Below, piece after piece: positions 32,662 through 41,478 of a DNA stretch of 64,000 nt. Numbering within the stretch: position 1 is the first letter of the stretch; each line of letters opens with the position of its first letter. Both the position numbers and the translations under genes were made by a program. The DNA comes from a bacterium (GTDB lineage Bacteria; Cyanobacteriota; Vampirovibrionia; Gastranaerophilales; Gastranaerophilaceae): contig JAFUXT010000023.1 of assembly GCA_017470815.1 (NCBI GenBank), forward strand, positions 45,063 through 109,062, read 5' to 3'. The notes beneath the pieces were generated by a model, which was given only the letters and a program-made list of their open reading frames with translations, was not told where the DNA came from and ran no database searches.

Positions 32662-32730
32662 TGGCACTATGGCAATAGGATATTTTTTATTAAGCTCCTA
32701 GTACCTTAATGCCCTAGCAACTTAGTGCCT
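32662..32730. repeat. Degenerate octamer repeat element between rpsK and rpsD
   Basis: Five contiguous octamers TAAGCTCC, TAGTACCT, TAATGCCC, TAGCAACT, TAGTGCCT (32691-32730; consensus TARNNCCT). Two inverted ones, TGGCACTA and TGGCAATA, lie at 32662-32677. The two parts can fold on each other around an AT-rich centre. Confidence 0.6.
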
Positions 32731-32733
32731 ATT

Positions 32734-33120
32734 CTATACTCTGCGTTTTTTAGGCGGACGGCAGCCGTTGTGAGGTATAGGAGTAACATCTTTAATTAAT
32801 GTAATTTCCAAACCTGCAGCCTGAATGGCTCTGATTGCTGTTTCTCTGCCTGAACCCGGCCCTTTGATATGAACTTCAACTTTTTTCATACCTTGGTCGA
32901 TTGATTTTTTTGCTACCATTTCAGCAGCAGATTGTGCTGCAAACGGTGTACCCTTTCTGGCACCTTTGAAGCCTGATGCTCCGGCTGTTGCCCAAGCAAT
33001 AGCATTACCCTGAGTGTCAGTAGAAGTTACAATTGTATTATTGAAAGTTGACTGAATATGCACAACTCCCTGTAATACATTCTTCTTTTCCTTTTTCTTT
33101 GTTGTTCTTGGTCTTGCCAT
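32734..33120 (-). CDS. rpsK: 30S ribosomal protein S11
   Basis: 128 aa. '[20 protein letters not shown]', '[20 protein letters not shown]', '[20 protein letters not shown]' and the final '[17 protein letters not shown]' are diagnostic. It is a 30S platform protein near the E-site mRNA. It lies 30 nt downstream of rpsM. Confidence 0.98.
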   Translation of the reverse strand: MARPRTTKKKEKKNVLQGVVHIQSTFNNTIVTSTDTQGNAIAWATAGASGFKGARKGTPFAAQSAAEMVAKKSIDQGMKKVEVHIKGPGSGRETAIRAIQAAGLEITLIKDVTPIPHNGCRPPKKRRV

Positions 33121-33150
33121 TTTTTACTTTCCTTTATATTAATTTACTTA

Positions 33151-33516
33151 TTACTTTTTACCTGCGATTGTAGCACCTTTTTTACCACGCTGAGTTCTTG
33201 CATTGGTTTTTGTTCTCTGACCTCTGCAAGGAAGTTTGCGCTTGTGACGAAGTCCTCTGTATGAACCGATTTCCTGCAAACGCTTGATATTCATTGCAAC
33301 ATCACGTCTCAAATCACCTTCAATGTGATAATTTGAAAGTTCTTCACGCAATACTTTAATATCTTCTTCTGTTAAATTGTCTGTTCTTAAATCAGGCGAA
33401 ATACCTGTCTTTGCTAAAATATTTTTAGCACGAGTAGGCCCGATACCGTAAATGTATGTTAAGGCTACTTCCATTCTTTTGTTACGAGGTAAATCCACCC
33501 CTACTAATCTTGCCAT
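33151..33516 (-). CDS. rpsM: 30S ribosomal protein S13
   Basis: 121 aa from ATG 33516 ([20 protein letters not shown]) with AAAGGAG upstream; a longer frame upstream lacks one. '[20 protein letters not shown]', '[20 protein letters not shown]', '[20 protein letters not shown]' and '[17 protein letters not shown]' are standard. It contacts P-site tRNA and bridges to the 50S subunit. Upstream lies an unusual GC-richer gap before rpmJ. Confidence 0.97.
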   Translation of the reverse strand: MARLVGVDLPRNKRMEVALTYIYGIGPTRAKNILAKTGISPDLRTDNLTEEDIKVLREELSNYHIEGDLRRDVAMNIKRLQEIGSYRGLRHKRKLPCRGQRTKTNARTQRGKKGATIAGKK

Positions 33517-33776
33517 GTTTTTCTCCTTTTCTTTGGCTTTGTGTTCCCTCACCCGAAAATCTAAAACTCATTCTTCGTTTTGATTTTCTACCCTCAGCCC
33601 TTCGGCATACAGGCTCAGCCATCCTCGCTATACTGCGGTGCTTCGCTTTGTATCCCACCCTAATGATGCTGTGGGCGAGGGGAAGGTGATTTCACACCTG
33701 TTGTTAGATTTTTTTTGATATGAGGCTTAAATACTTCCTCACCAACCGCCGGTACGCGCGATTTCCGTTCATGCGT
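33517..33776. other. GC-richer insertion-like segment between rpmJ and rpsM
   Basis: About 260 bp without a plausible gene, in an operon where neighbours usually lie within 60 nt. Composition is visibly richer in G+C than the surroundings (for example 'CCCTCAGCCCTTCGG', 'CACCGCAGTA' complement, 'GGGCGAGGGGAAGG'). A hairpin GAAAATC.AAAAC / GTTTTGATTTTC lies at about 33555-33588, and CCCTCACCC near the left pairs with GGGCGAGGG near 33672-33680. Origin unknown; it may be a decayed mobile repeat. Confidence 0.5.
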
Positions 33777-33890
33777 TTAGCCCTGTCTTTGCTTGTGCTT
33801 AGGGTTTTCGCAAATTACGGCAATTCTGCCTTTTCTTTTGATACATTTGCATTTGTCGCAAATTTTCTTTACTGATGATCTTACTTTCAT
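33777..33890 (-). CDS. rpmJ: 50S ribosomal protein L36
   Basis: 37 aa: [20 protein letters not shown], then [17 protein letters not shown]. The zinc-ribbon ligands C11, C14, C27 and H32 are all present, so this is the zinc-binding (C+) form. AAGGAAAAG precedes ATG 33888-33890. It lies between infA (35-nt gap) and rpsM, the usual order. Confidence 0.97.
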   Translation of the reverse strand: MKVRSSVKKICDKCKCIKRKGRIAVICENPKHKQRQG

Positions 33891-33925
33891 TTTTCTTTTC
33901 CTTTATATTGATATTTCGTGAGAGT

Positions 33926-34141
33926 CTATTTTAATCTGAATGTTATGCGGCCTTTTGTCAAATCGTAAGGAGTCATTTCTACTCTTACTTTGTCGCCCGG
34001 CAATATTCTTATAAAATTTTTTCTTATCTTTCCTGAAATATGAGCAAGAATTTCGTGGTCATTTTCAAGTTTTACTTTGAACATTGCGTTCGGCATGGAT
34101 TCAATAATCGTACCGACAAATTCTATTACATCTTTTGCCAT
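33926..34141 (-). CDS. infA: Translation initiation factor IF-1
   Basis: 71 aa, one S1-like OB fold: '[20 protein letters not shown]', '[20 protein letters not shown]', '[20 protein letters not shown]' and '[10 protein letters not shown]'. It binds the 30S A site with IF-2 and IF-3. ATGAGGTATAT contains its ribosome-binding site. First gene of the leftward ribosomal cluster visible here. Confidence 0.98.
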   Translation of the reverse strand: MAKDVIEFVGTIIESMPNAMFKVKLENDHEILAHISGKIRKNFIRILPGDKVRVEMTPYDLTKGRITFRLK

Positions 34142-34443
34142 ATATACCTCATTTTTCGGCTGTCAAACACACAATTAATCACAATAATTGTGAGTATAAC
34201 AATTTTATCTGCTAAAAAATTCAATGCAAGCAGATTAATTAAGTATTTTTGCATGTTTTAGACATATTTTATACGATTGTTTTTATAAAAACAGCACACA
34301 ACTGCTCTGTTCAAGAAATAATCAAAGTGTACATAATAAAATACTTTTAAAGAATTTGTAAATTTTTATTAAGTAAATTTATTATGCAAATTATTAATTA
34401 AACAGCGATTTGAAAAAACAACAAGTTATGATACAATTATGCT
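34142..34443. promoter_or_regulatory. Divergent promoter region of infA and rimI
   Basis: 302 bp, very AT-rich, no gene seen. For rimI: TTGAAA (34410-34415), 16-nt spacer, TACAAT (34432-34437), TATGCT, then ATG 34444, leaderless geometry. No infA promoter stands out by eye. Confidence 0.6.
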
Positions 34444-34980
34444 ATGTCTTATAAAGTAAAAAAAGTAACAATAAAACGCATGGCACAAGAAGATATTGAT
34501 GATGTTATAGCCATCGAAGAAAAAGCCTATGGGGCTCACCATTGGTCTAAAGATTCTTTTATGCAGGAACTTAATAACGACCTTGCGTGGTATTATTCGC
34601 TTTTTGATGAAGAAGGCAGACTCGTTGCTTACGCAGGGACATGGCATATTTTGGAAGAAGCACACATTACAAATATAGCGGTAGATAAAGACCAAAGACG
34701 CAAAGGTTATGGAGAAGCACTATTAAAACACATACTTGACGACTGCTATAAAGAAATGGTTAAATACCTGACACTTGAAGTCAGAGTGAGCAACAAAGCC
34801 GCAATAAAATTATACGAAAAATACGGTTTTACTTCATTCGGATTAAGAAAAAAATATTATCAGGACAACAACGAAGATGCTATGATAATGTGGACAAAAA
34901 ACATTTTTTACGATGAATTTAAAATACCGTTCACTGAAAACAGTAAAAAACTTGAGGAGAAAATTTTGATAAATGTCTGA
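34444..34980 (+). CDS. rimI: Ribosomal protein S18-alanine N-acetyltransferase RimI-like
   Basis: 178 aa. GNAT fold: N-terminal 'DIDDVIAIEEKAYGAHHWSK', acceptor strand 'EEAHITNIAVDKDQRRKGYG' with the acetyl-CoA loop (R-R-K-G-Y-G), and 'EVRVSNKAAIKLYEKYGFTS' with 'YYQDNNEDAMIMWTK'. These features are typical of RimI. It is about 25 residues longer at the C-terminus than most. It overlaps bioY by 8 nt, so the two are translationally linked. The promoter ends 6 nt before the ATG. Confidence 0.92.
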   Translation: MSYKVKKVTIKRMAQEDIDDVIAIEEKAYGAHHWSKDSFMQELNNDLAWYYSLFDEEGRLVAYAGTWHILEEAHITNIAVDKDQRRKGYGEALLKHILDDCYKEMVKYLTLEVRVSNKAAIKLYEKYGFTSFGLRKKYYQDNNEDAMIMWTKNIFYDEFKIPFTENSKKLEEKILINV

Positions 34981-35638
34981 AGAAGTACTTATTCCAAAAA
35001 TGAAAAGGCTTGAGGGTAAGCATAGCAGTATAAAAATACCGATAAACAATTTTGTTTTAGTTATTTTATGCACGTTACTTATTGTTTGTGCAACATTTAT
35101 AAACATTGATATAAAACACTACATCATTCCTCAAGGTTTCTCGTTTGGGAAAAATTTTTCACCTGAAGATTATATATACAGTTTTTCAATTATCCCGCAA
35201 ATTCCTGCTATAATGTTTGCATGCTCGGTCTTGAGCAGGAAATTGGCAATAACCAGCACGATTTTGTATATATTAACCGGACTGTTTGCATTTCCTATTT
35301 TCGCACTCGGCGGAGGAATTACTTATGTGGGGGAATACGGTTTCGGGTACATATTGTCTTTCATTGTCGGAGTGTTTATTGCGGGAAGTTTTTTAAGAAA
35401 AAAATATTCATTCCTGTTTATGCTTCTTGCTTCTATAACAGGAGTACTTGCAATACATTTGGGAGGAATACTGTATATGTCACTTGTTGCACTCATTAAA
35501 GGGGACGGAGCAGTATTTATTCAAACGTGGATTAATGCTCAAAGCGGACTAAAAATATTATACGATATAGTTTTGAGTTTCATCGGAATTTTAATCGGGA
35601 AATATATACACGAATTTTTTAAATTTTTATCTGATTAA
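34973..35638 (+). CDS. bioY: Biotin transporter BioY (ECF substrate-binding subunit)
   Basis: 221 aa with about six membrane helices. Key BioY segments: 'SIIPQIPAIMFACSVLSRKL', 'AITSTILYILTGLFAFPIFA' and 'LGGGITYVGEYGFGYILSFI'. It captures biotin and may work alone or with a shared ECF energising module, which is not in this window. It carries a longer N-terminus than most BioY. Start ATG 34973 overlaps the end of rimI. Confidence 0.88.
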   Translation: MSEEVLIPKMKRLEGKHSSIKIPINNFVLVILCTLLIVCATFINIDIKHYIIPQGFSFGKNFSPEDYIYSFSIIPQIPAIMFACSVLSRKLAITSTILYILTGLFAFPIFALGGGITYVGEYGFGYILSFIVGVFIAGSFLRKKYSFLFMLLASITGVLAIHLGGILYMSLVALIKGDGAVFIQTWINAQSGLKILYDIVLSFIGILIGKYIHEFFKFLSD

Positions 35639-35641
35639 TAT

Positions 35642-35670
35642 TTGATAGATATTGAAAAATATGGTATTAT
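35642..35670 (+). promoter_or_regulatory. Promoter of the ZorAB-like operon
   Basis: TTGATA (35642-35647), 17-nt spacer, TATTAT (35665-35670). The predicted transcript start is near 35677, leaving a short leader with TTGGAGG before ATG 35695. Confidence 0.65.
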
Positions 35671-35694
35671 GATTTTGAAATCATTGGAGGAAAT

Positions 35695-36600
35695 ATGGAT
35701 TTTAAAGAGATTTTTACCGATATACCTGTCTTAATCGTATTGTTTACTTTCGTATTTTCACTTTTTTACTGCTGTATACAATACATAAAAGTAAATAAGA
35801 ATTTAAAAACAATTATTAAATTTATATCTACATTTAAGAAAAACGATTTAAACTTCAGATTCAAAGAACTTGATGGTTGGATGTTATCAAACCCATATGT
35901 TTCCGTTTTGTGGATAGAATTTAAAAATACACTTGTATTTTCTGAATCTGTCGCACTGAAAGAAGGGGACGATTATCAATATCAGGATATATCATCAACA
36001 GTACAAAACGTTCAAACAACATTTGACCCGTTGTATTTCTTTAACGAAGAAACGCTTGTTACATCTAAATTTAACTACAAAATGGTACAAACAATTCCGA
36101 CAATCCTTACAGGGTTTGGTCCGTTGTTTACATTTATGAAAATTGCTATCGCATTCGGTATGATTGACTTTTCATCACCTGAAAAAACAATCAATTCCGT
36201 TGCAGCATTTATGCAAGGTATGCAGGCTGCAGCATTTGTATCCGTTGTTGCGGTATCATCTTCGCTTATATATCTGCTTGTTGAAAAAGCGTTATTTCAA
36301 CAATTTTGTAAAAAGCCTTTAGGCAAAATTCAAAATATAATAGGAGAACTGTTTGCAAGTATTTCATCAGAAAAATTCTTATATGAAATATTAAGAGAAT
36401 CAAAAATTCAGAACAATTCAGCGGCAAACATTATCGGAACAATGCCAAAACAGTTCAAAAGCGCATTCAACGAAACCATGGCGGCAAACCTTGTACCTTA
36501 CTTGGAAAATATGATTTTTGGTTTGAATCAACTTAATAAACAAATGAAAGAAGTCGCAAAAGGTGCAAAAGGCGGCGATGAAGTTGACGGGTTGTTTTAG
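35695..36600 (+). CDS. MotA/TolQ/ExbB-type proton channel protein, ZorA-like
   Basis: 301 aa. Three membrane helices: about 8-31 ('VLIVLFTFVFSLFYCCIQYI'), about 131-155 ('QTIPTILTGFGPLFTFMKIA') and about 165-200 ('MQGMQAAAFVSVVAVSSSLI'). The pattern 'P-x-x-L-T-G-x-G' in helix 2 and the small-residue-rich helix 3 are those of ZorA and related stators. Zorya ZorA proteins are usually longer, with an extended C-terminal tail; here only about 100 residues follow helix 3. It pairs with the ZorB-like gene 13 nt downstream. Ion-driven motor of unknown output. Confidence 0.75.
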   Translation: MDFKEIFTDIPVLIVLFTFVFSLFYCCIQYIKVNKNLKTIIKFISTFKKNDLNFRFKELDGWMLSNPYVSVLWIEFKNTLVFSESVALKEGDDYQYQDISSTVQNVQTTFDPLYFFNEETLVTSKFNYKMVQTIPTILTGFGPLFTFMKIAIAFGMIDFSSPEKTINSVAAFMQGMQAAAFVSVVAVSSSLIYLLVEKALFQQFCKKPLGKIQNIIGELFASISSEKFLYEILRESKIQNNSAANIIGTMPKQFKSAFNETMAANLVPYLENMIFGLNQLNKQMKEVAKGAKGGDEVDGLF

Positions 36601-36613
36601 GAGAACTTGATAA

Positions 36614-37306
36614 ATGGCAATGATGCAGCGAAAACACGGCGCAGAAGAAGATGGCGGAAACATTTTTTGGGTAACAATGTCAGACCTTATGTTAGGCTTG
36701 GCAATCATCTTTATTACATTGTTTGTACTTGCAATGACCGGCTTTAACCAAAAATCCGTACAGCAGCAGCGTGTAAAAATGGAGGTTGCTAAAAAAATTG
36801 AAAGCGAACTTCAAAAGCAACACATTGATGCAAAAGTTGACCGTATGACAGGGGATTTAAAAATCCCGTCGTCAGCGCTGTTTGAAGTCAACAGTTTTAT
36901 TCTTAAACCTGAAGGAAAACAATTTCTTGATAAACTTACGCCTATTTATGTAAATACCATTTTTTCAAGCAAAAAACTTGTTGATAACATCGACAGTATC
37001 ATTATTGTAGGTCACACGGATTCACAAGCATTTGCAGGCCTTACGAACATAAATGACCAGTTTGTATATAACATGGATTTGAGTACTAAAAGGGCAAATT
37101 CCGTTGCGGCATATATGCTTGAGGGAAAATATAAACCGGAATACAACGAAGGATTTCGCCACATGATAACAGTAGAAGGCAGAAGTTTTAATGACTTAAT
37201 TCTTGATGATCAGGGAAAAGAAGATATGGCAAAAAGCCGGCGTGTAGAAATCAAATTAAAGGTTGCTGATTGGAGTATCGCAACATTCTTTGGATTAAAA
37301 AAATAA
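36614..37306 (+). CDS. OmpA/MotB-type protein, ZorB-like
   Basis: 230 aa. The N-terminal membrane helix with the stator aspartate is '[20 protein letters not shown]' (S-D-L-M), as in ZorB and MotB. Residues about 95-220 form an OmpA-like peptidoglycan-binding domain: '[12 protein letters not shown]', '[20 protein letters not shown]' and '[10 protein letters not shown]...SRRVEIKL'. A coiled segment (about 48-80) links them. The partner is the ZorA-like protein upstream. Together they should form an A5B2 ion-driven complex anchored to the cell wall. The next gene's ATG is 1 nt after its stop. Confidence 0.82.
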   Translation: MAMMQRKHGAEEDGGNIFWVTMSDLMLGLAIIFITLFVLAMTGFNQKSVQQQRVKMEVAKKIESELQKQHIDAKVDRMTGDLKIPSSALFEVNSFILKPEGKQFLDKLTPIYVNTIFSSKKLVDNIDSIIIVGHTDSQAFAGLTNINDQFVYNMDLSTKRANSVAAYMLEGKYKPEYNEGFRHMITVEGRSFNDLILDDQGKEDMAKSRRVEIKLKVADWSIATFFGLKK

Positions 37307-37307
37307 A

Positions 37308-38669
37308 ATGATTGAAGAAAATAATATATTAGAAACAATTAATATGATTAAGTTATACAATCTTGATATCAGAACCGTCACTTTGGCACTGAGTTTGAGA
37401 GATTGTATATCGGAAGATATTGACAGACTTTGTGACAATATTTATACGAAAATAAAAAAATATGCAAAAAATTTGGTATCTTATGCAGATGAACTTGCAG
37501 ACGAATATTCTATCCCAATAATCAACAAAAGGATTTCTGTTACACCAATATCAATAATAGGAGAATCCTGTAAAAATCCTGACTATGTCAAAATAGCAAA
37601 AGTACTTGATATGGCGGCAAAAGAAGTAGGGGTAAATTTTGTCGGAGGTTTTAGCGCACTTGTTGAAAAAGGAATGACAAAAGGGGATGAACTTTTGATA
37701 GAAAGTATTCCTCAGGCTCTTGCACAAACTCAAAGAGTTTGCTCATCAGTTAATGTTGCATCTTCAAAAGCCGGTATAAATATGGATGCCGTATTAAAAA
37801 TGGCAAAAATTATCAAAGAATCGGCTATATTGACAAAAGATAATGACTGCATAGGGGCGGCAAAACTTGTGGTATTTTGTAATGTTCCCGGAGATAATCC
37901 GTTTATGGCAGGGGCATTTTGCGGCATAGGAGAGAGTGAAGCCGCTTTAAATGTCGGTGTTTCAGGCCCGGGGGCTGTCAGAGCGGCAATTCTTGCGATG
38001 GATAATAAATCGGATATGAGTGAACTTGCGAACAAAATTAAGCAAACCGCTTATAAAATAACTTCAACGGGGGAACTTATCGGCAGAAAAATATCAAAAA
38101 GATTAGATATTCCGTTTGGTGTTATAGACTTATCACTTGCTCCGACACCTGCGGTTGGTGACAGCGTAGCAGGAATTTTTCAGGCAATGGGACTTGAACA
38201 TGCAGGCGCACACGGAACAACCGCCGCACTTGCAATGCTAAATGATGCGGTAAAAAAAGGCGGTATAATGGCAAGTTCTCATGTCGGAGGTCTGTCAGGT
38301 GCTTTTATTCCTGTCTCTGAAGATGCGGGGATGATTGAAGCAGCACAAAAAGAATATATAAATATTCAAAAACTCGAAGCAATGACTTCGGTTTGCTCTG
38401 TCGGATTAGATATGATAGCAATTCCGGGAAACACTCCGGAAAATACTATTGCCGGAATGATTGCGGATGAAATGGCAATAGGAATGATTAACAAAAAAAC
38501 AACAGCAGTAAGAATCATTCCCGCTATTGGCAAAAAAGCAGGGCAAAGTGTTCATTTTGGCGGACTTCTCGGGGATGCCCCGATTATGAATGTAAGCAAT
38601 TTAACTTCAGATAATTTTGTTAAAAGAGGGGGAAGGATTCCTGCTCCGATACATAGTTTGAATAATTAA
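37308..38669 (+). CDS. PFL family protein (DUF711/UPF0210)
   Basis: 453 aa, usual length. Typical segments: '[20 protein letters not shown]', '[13 protein letters not shown]', '[20 protein letters not shown]', '[20 protein letters not shown]', '[20 protein letters not shown]', '[20 protein letters not shown]' and '[20 protein letters not shown]'. The family has a pyruvate formate-lyase-like barrel without known activity, and elsewhere often sits beside an ACT-domain protein, absent here. Its ATG directly follows the ZorB-like stop, so it is translated as part of the same operon. Confidence 0.92.
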   Translation: MIEENNILETINMIKLYNLDIRTVTLALSLRDCISEDIDRLCDNIYTKIKKYAKNLVSYADELADEYSIPIINKRISVTPISIIGESCKNPDYVKIAKVLDMAAKEVGVNFVGGFSALVEKGMTKGDELLIESIPQALAQTQRVCSSVNVASSKAGINMDAVLKMAKIIKESAILTKDNDCIGAAKLVVFCNVPGDNPFMAGAFCGIGESEAALNVGVSGPGAVRAAILAMDNKSDMSELANKIKQTAYKITSTGELIGRKISKRLDIPFGVIDLSLAPTPAVGDSVAGIFQAMGLEHAGAHGTTAALAMLNDAVKKGGIMASSHVGGLSGAFIPVSEDAGMIEAAQKEYINIQKLEAMTSVCSVGLDMIAIPGNTPENTIAGMIADEMAIGMINKKTTAVRIIPAIGKKAGQSVHFGGLLGDAPIMNVSNLTSDNFVKRGGRIPAPIHSLNN

Positions 38670-38682
38670 ACGGGTATTAAGT

Positions 38683-39189
38683 ATGACAACATTAAACGAA
38701 ATGGCAAATAAACTTCAATCATTTATTCTTGATTCTCAATCAGATTCACACAGTTCATCTGCAGTAAATTTGAATGTATCAAAATACAACAACATTAAAC
38801 TTGCAATGGATGAAACAGTGCGATATCCGCACATAAGTATTCGTATTGGTATTTCGGAAGCAACATACAGTCTCAGAGACGGAATAAGAATGGACGGAGG
38901 ACTTGGACCTGATGAAAAATATGTTCACAAATGGATTGGAAACTATGCAGTAATTTCAGAATTAACTGAAATATACAAAAATTTCCGAGACAACTTAACA
39001 TCATTGGGTGACCACGAAGAATCTGATGATTATGCAATTGAAGTTGATGCAAACGGCAAAATTAAGAGAGTTTATGAGGCAAGAGCCGCAGTAGGAAGAA
39101 TACAGGAAGCACAGCGTATGGAAAGAAAAAAACAAATTAAAAATGAAGTTAAAGACTTCCTGCGGGCAAACAGACGCAAACTTTCCTAA
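38683..39189 (+). CDS. Unknown protein, last gene of the ZorAB-like operon
   Basis: 168 aa, soluble. The first half has a beta-rich segment ('PHISIRIGISEATYSLRDGI') and the second half is charged and helical ('RAAVGRIQEAQRMERKKQIK'). No signal peptide, membrane helix or known motif. It starts 13 nt after the PFL gene, so co-transcribed with the channel pair. The stop overlaps that of converging uvrC by 4 nt. It bears no resemblance to the ZorC, ZorD or ZorE effectors of Zorya systems. Confidence 0.7.
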   Translation: MTTLNEMANKLQSFILDSQSDSHSSSAVNLNVSKYNNIKLAMDETVRYPHISIRIGISEATYSLRDGIRMDGGLGPDEKYVHKWIGNYAVISELTEIYKNFRDNLTSLGDHEESDDYAIEVDANGKIKRVYEARAAVGRIQEAQRMERKKQIKNEVKDFLRANRRKLS

Positions 39190-40850
39190 GAATTATCTTT
39201 CAAACTGTTTTTACCCCTGAGTTTTCGGTGATAAGTTATTGCAAACCTGTGCGCTTCATCTCTGATTCTTTGAATTAAAAACAAAGCGCTTGACTCTCGA
39301 GGCAAAAGTATAGATTTTGATTTTCGTGGTAAAAATACTTCTTCTTGCCTTTTTGCAAGACTGACAAAATCAATTCCCGTTACGCCCATATCTTTTACAA
39401 CCTTCATTACACTTGAAAGTTGCCCTTTACCGCCGTCAATTATAATTAAATCGGGTTTATCCCAGCCCTTTTCGCCCAAACGGGAAAGTCGTCTTGTTAA
39501 AACTTCTTTCATTGATAAAAAGTCATCAGGTTTCCCTTCGGTTGATTTAATTTTAAACTTTCTGTATTCGGATTTTTTACTTAATCCGTTTATAAATGTT
39601 ACCATGGATGCAACAGTATTTGTGCCCTGAATGTGTGAAATATCATAACATTCCATTCTGTACGGAAAATTATTCAGTTTCAATTTTTCTTTCAAAAATG
39701 CACCGATTTGATTGAAGTCTTCATTGATTTTTGACATTTTAGAAAGTTTTGCATTATTTAATATAACTTGTGCATTTTTATCGGCAAGTTTTTGGAGTTC
39801 TTTACCTTGCGCAGATTTACCGTAACTTATTCTTACATTTTTATTAGATATTATTTTTAGCCACTGTTCATACAAAGACTTATTCCCGACCTGTTCAAGT
39901 ACATCAGATACAATTCTGTCAGGGAATTCCAAAGACAATGTGTTGTAATATTCTTTGAAAAATGTTTCAAAATATTCAATTTTATCTTCTGATTCAACAT
40001 CAAAAGTAAAATCTTTTTTATCTATTAGTCTGCCTTCTCTAATCATCATAATTACAATAACTAAAATTCCATCCTCATGCGCAAGAGAAATTACATCTTC
40101 ATTTAATCTCGTATTTTCATATACAACTTTTTGCTTTTCAAGAGTTTTCTGTAAATCGAAATAACTGTCACGAAGCCTTGCCGCCTTTTCAAACTGCAAA
40201 GAATCCGAGTATTTTTGAATTTGTGCCATTAGTTGCGCCATAAGTTCAGACTGTTTACCTGATAAAAATAACTCTGCCTGATGCACAACCGCCTTGTATT
40301 CTTCACTTGAAACTAAACCCTGACAAGGCGCAAGACATTTGCCTATCGAATAATAAAGACAAGGACGAGATTTAAAACGGGGAGTTTTACATTGTTTGAG
40401 CGGAAAAATTTTCTTTAAAAAATCAAGCGTAGAGTGCATTGCGCCAATATTTGTGTAAGGCCCGTAATATCTGCCTTTTAATTTATTCATATTCCTTTTA
40501 CGGACAATTTGTATGCGCGGGAAATCCTCATCAGTTATGAGAAAATACGGATATTTTTTATCATCTTTTAATAAAATATTATATTTTGGCTTGTGTTTTT
40601 TAATTAAATGACTTTCCAAAATCAGCGCTTCGACTTCGGAATTTGTAATGATATATTCAAGATGATCAATTTGAGAAACCAAAACATTGACCTTTACACT
40701 ATCGTGTTTGCGGTTAAAGTATGATTTCACTCTGCGTTTCAAAATTTTTGCTTTACCGACATAAATAATTTCATTATCCGAATTGTAATAAATATAACAC
40801 CCCGGAAGTTCGGGCAGCATTTTTAAACTTTCTTTCAGTTTTTCGTTCAT
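39186..40850 (-). CDS. uvrC: Excinuclease ABC subunit C
   Basis: 554 aa from ATG 40850 (MNEKLKESLKMLPELPGCYI); a longer frame reaches into the palindromic repeat upstream and is rejected. GIY-YIG nuclease (about 10-90) 'IYVGKAKILKRRVKSYFNRK', Cys-containing 'CLYYSIGKCLAPCQGLVSSE', UvrBC contact helix (about 195-230), and the RNase H-like C-terminal nuclease 'MECYDISHIQGTNTVASMVT' with 'DLIIIDGGKGQLSSVMKVVK'. The C-terminal helix-hairpin-helix region is short or missing. TATAAT (40857-40862) is 6 nt before the ATG; probably leaderless. Confidence 0.96.
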   Translation of the reverse strand: MNEKLKESLKMLPELPGCYIYYNSDNEIIYVGKAKILKRRVKSYFNRKHDSVKVNVLVSQIDHLEYIITNSEVEALILESHLIKKHKPKYNILLKDDKKYPYFLITDEDFPRIQIVRKRNMNKLKGRYYGPYTNIGAMHSTLDFLKKIFPLKQCKTPRFKSRPCLYYSIGKCLAPCQGLVSSEEYKAVVHQAELFLSGKQSELMAQLMAQIQKYSDSLQFEKAARLRDSYFDLQKTLEKQKVVYENTRLNEDVISLAHEDGILVIVIMMIREGRLIDKKDFTFDVESEDKIEYFETFFKEYYNTLSLEFPDRIVSDVLEQVGNKSLYEQWLKIISNKNVRISYGKSAQGKELQKLADKNAQVILNNAKLSKMSKINEDFNQIGAFLKEKLKLNNFPYRMECYDISHIQGTNTVASMVTFINGLSKKSEYRKFKIKSTEGKPDDFLSMKEVLTRRLSRLGEKGWDKPDLIIIDGGKGQLSSVMKVVKDMGVTGIDFVSLAKRQEEVFLPRKSKSILLPRESSALFLIQRIRDEAHRFAITYHRKLRGKNSLKDNS

Positions 40851-40856
40851 AAGTGT

Positions 40857-40862
40857 ATTATA
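40857..40862 (-). promoter_or_regulatory. -10 box of uvrC, leaderless geometry
   Basis: Minus strand TATAAT, then ACACTT and ATG 40850. The -35 area falls at the edge of the palindromic element at 40879-40929. Confidence 0.6.
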
Positions 40863-40878
40863 GCATATTTTTAAAACA

Positions 40879-40929
40879 AGCGGGAATTTTGTCATTCTGA
40901 ATTTATTTCAGAATCTTAAAATTCCCGCT
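40879..40929. repeat. TCATTCTGA-type palindromic element, copy 2
   Basis: AGCGGGAATTTT, GTCATTCTGA, TTTCAGAATCTT and AAAATTCCCGCT. Same core as copy 1 with a different, fully compensating outer stem. It lies between uvrC's promoter and the fabI-end repeat. Confidence 0.85.
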
Positions 40930-40951
40930 ATGTCAATTAATTTTTAATCAG

Positions 40952-40976
40952 TAATTATAATTCCAGATTATTTGAA
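40952..40976. repeat. 25-bp direct repeat, left copy (duplicated fabI end)
   Basis: Begins TAATTATAATTCCAG and ends ATTATTTGAA. Identical over 25 bp to 42386-42410, which encodes the last residues of FabI (SNNLEL and stop). The bases on both sides differ at once. The copies are 1434 bp apart and bracket two unknown genes. Confidence 0.9.
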
Positions 40977-40983
40977 TATGTAA

Positions 40984-41003
40984 GTTGGGGTTTCCACCCC
41001 AAC
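40984..41003. repeat. GTTGG hairpin, copy 3 (end of the fabI cassette)
   Basis: GTTGGGGT TTCC ACCCCAAC, perfect 8-bp stem, 4-nt loop. Same outer GTTGG/CCAAC as copies 1 and 2, inner pairs changed together. Confidence 0.75.
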
Positions 41004-41035
41004 ATTTTTTGTTGGACTGAAAACCACACTTAAAT

Positions 41036-41452
41036 TTATACATACTGAAATACATTTAATGGTGGCATAAGTTCTTCATTCGTTAAATTTTGTTTTGTTA
41101 TATCATCTACATAGGTCTGAGTATAAGCCCCACAATTATTAGGTCCGTAATTTACACGAGTCCTTTGAGTTACAACAGGATTAAATTCAGTATAATATCT
41201 ATTTATATCCGTAGTTTGCAGCATCTTATTAGGTGCTAATACCCAAGTTTGCTCAGGGTTATAATATTTGCACTTAGTAACATATTCTTTCATTCTTGTA
41301 TGGAGCAAAACATCATCTCCCATATTATTTTTACCAAAAATAGTTATAATTCTTTTTGATTTCCCCATAATTGCTATATCATCTATAAATACTTTCATCC
41401 CATTACTTAATTGTTTGCACCAAGGTTTTGCAATTGCTGATAATAAACTCAT
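41036..41452 (-). CDS. Unknown protein of the fabI-end cassette, 138 aa
   Basis: Begins MSLLSAIAKPWCKQLSNGMK. Soluble and beta-rich: 'KVFIDDIAIMGKSKRIITIF', 'EQTWVLAPNKMLQTTDINRY', 'NYGPNNCGAYTQTYVDDITK'. No signal peptide, membrane segment or known motif. GGAGGTG precedes ATG 41452. It lies 26 nt downstream of the other cassette gene and shares its 'MSL' start. It is not similar to any family I can name. Confidence 0.65.
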   Translation of the reverse strand: MSLLSAIAKPWCKQLSNGMKVFIDDIAIMGKSKRIITIFGKNNMGDDVLLHTRMKEYVTKCKYYNPEQTWVLAPNKMLQTTDINRYYTEFNPVVTQRTRVNYGPNNCGAYTQTYVDDITKQNLTNEELMPPLNVFQYV

Positions 41453-41478
41453 TTTAACACCTCCAAATTTCTTATATT

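Noticed and set aside
35695..39189. Complete Zorya defence system
   Set aside because: ZorC/ZorD or ZorE are missing, and the ZorA-like protein is much shorter than Zorya ZorA.
40851..40895. Longer uvrC start at 40895
   Set aside because: Its start codon lies in the palindromic repeat and the extension is not UvrC-like; the promoter -10 box lies downstream of it.
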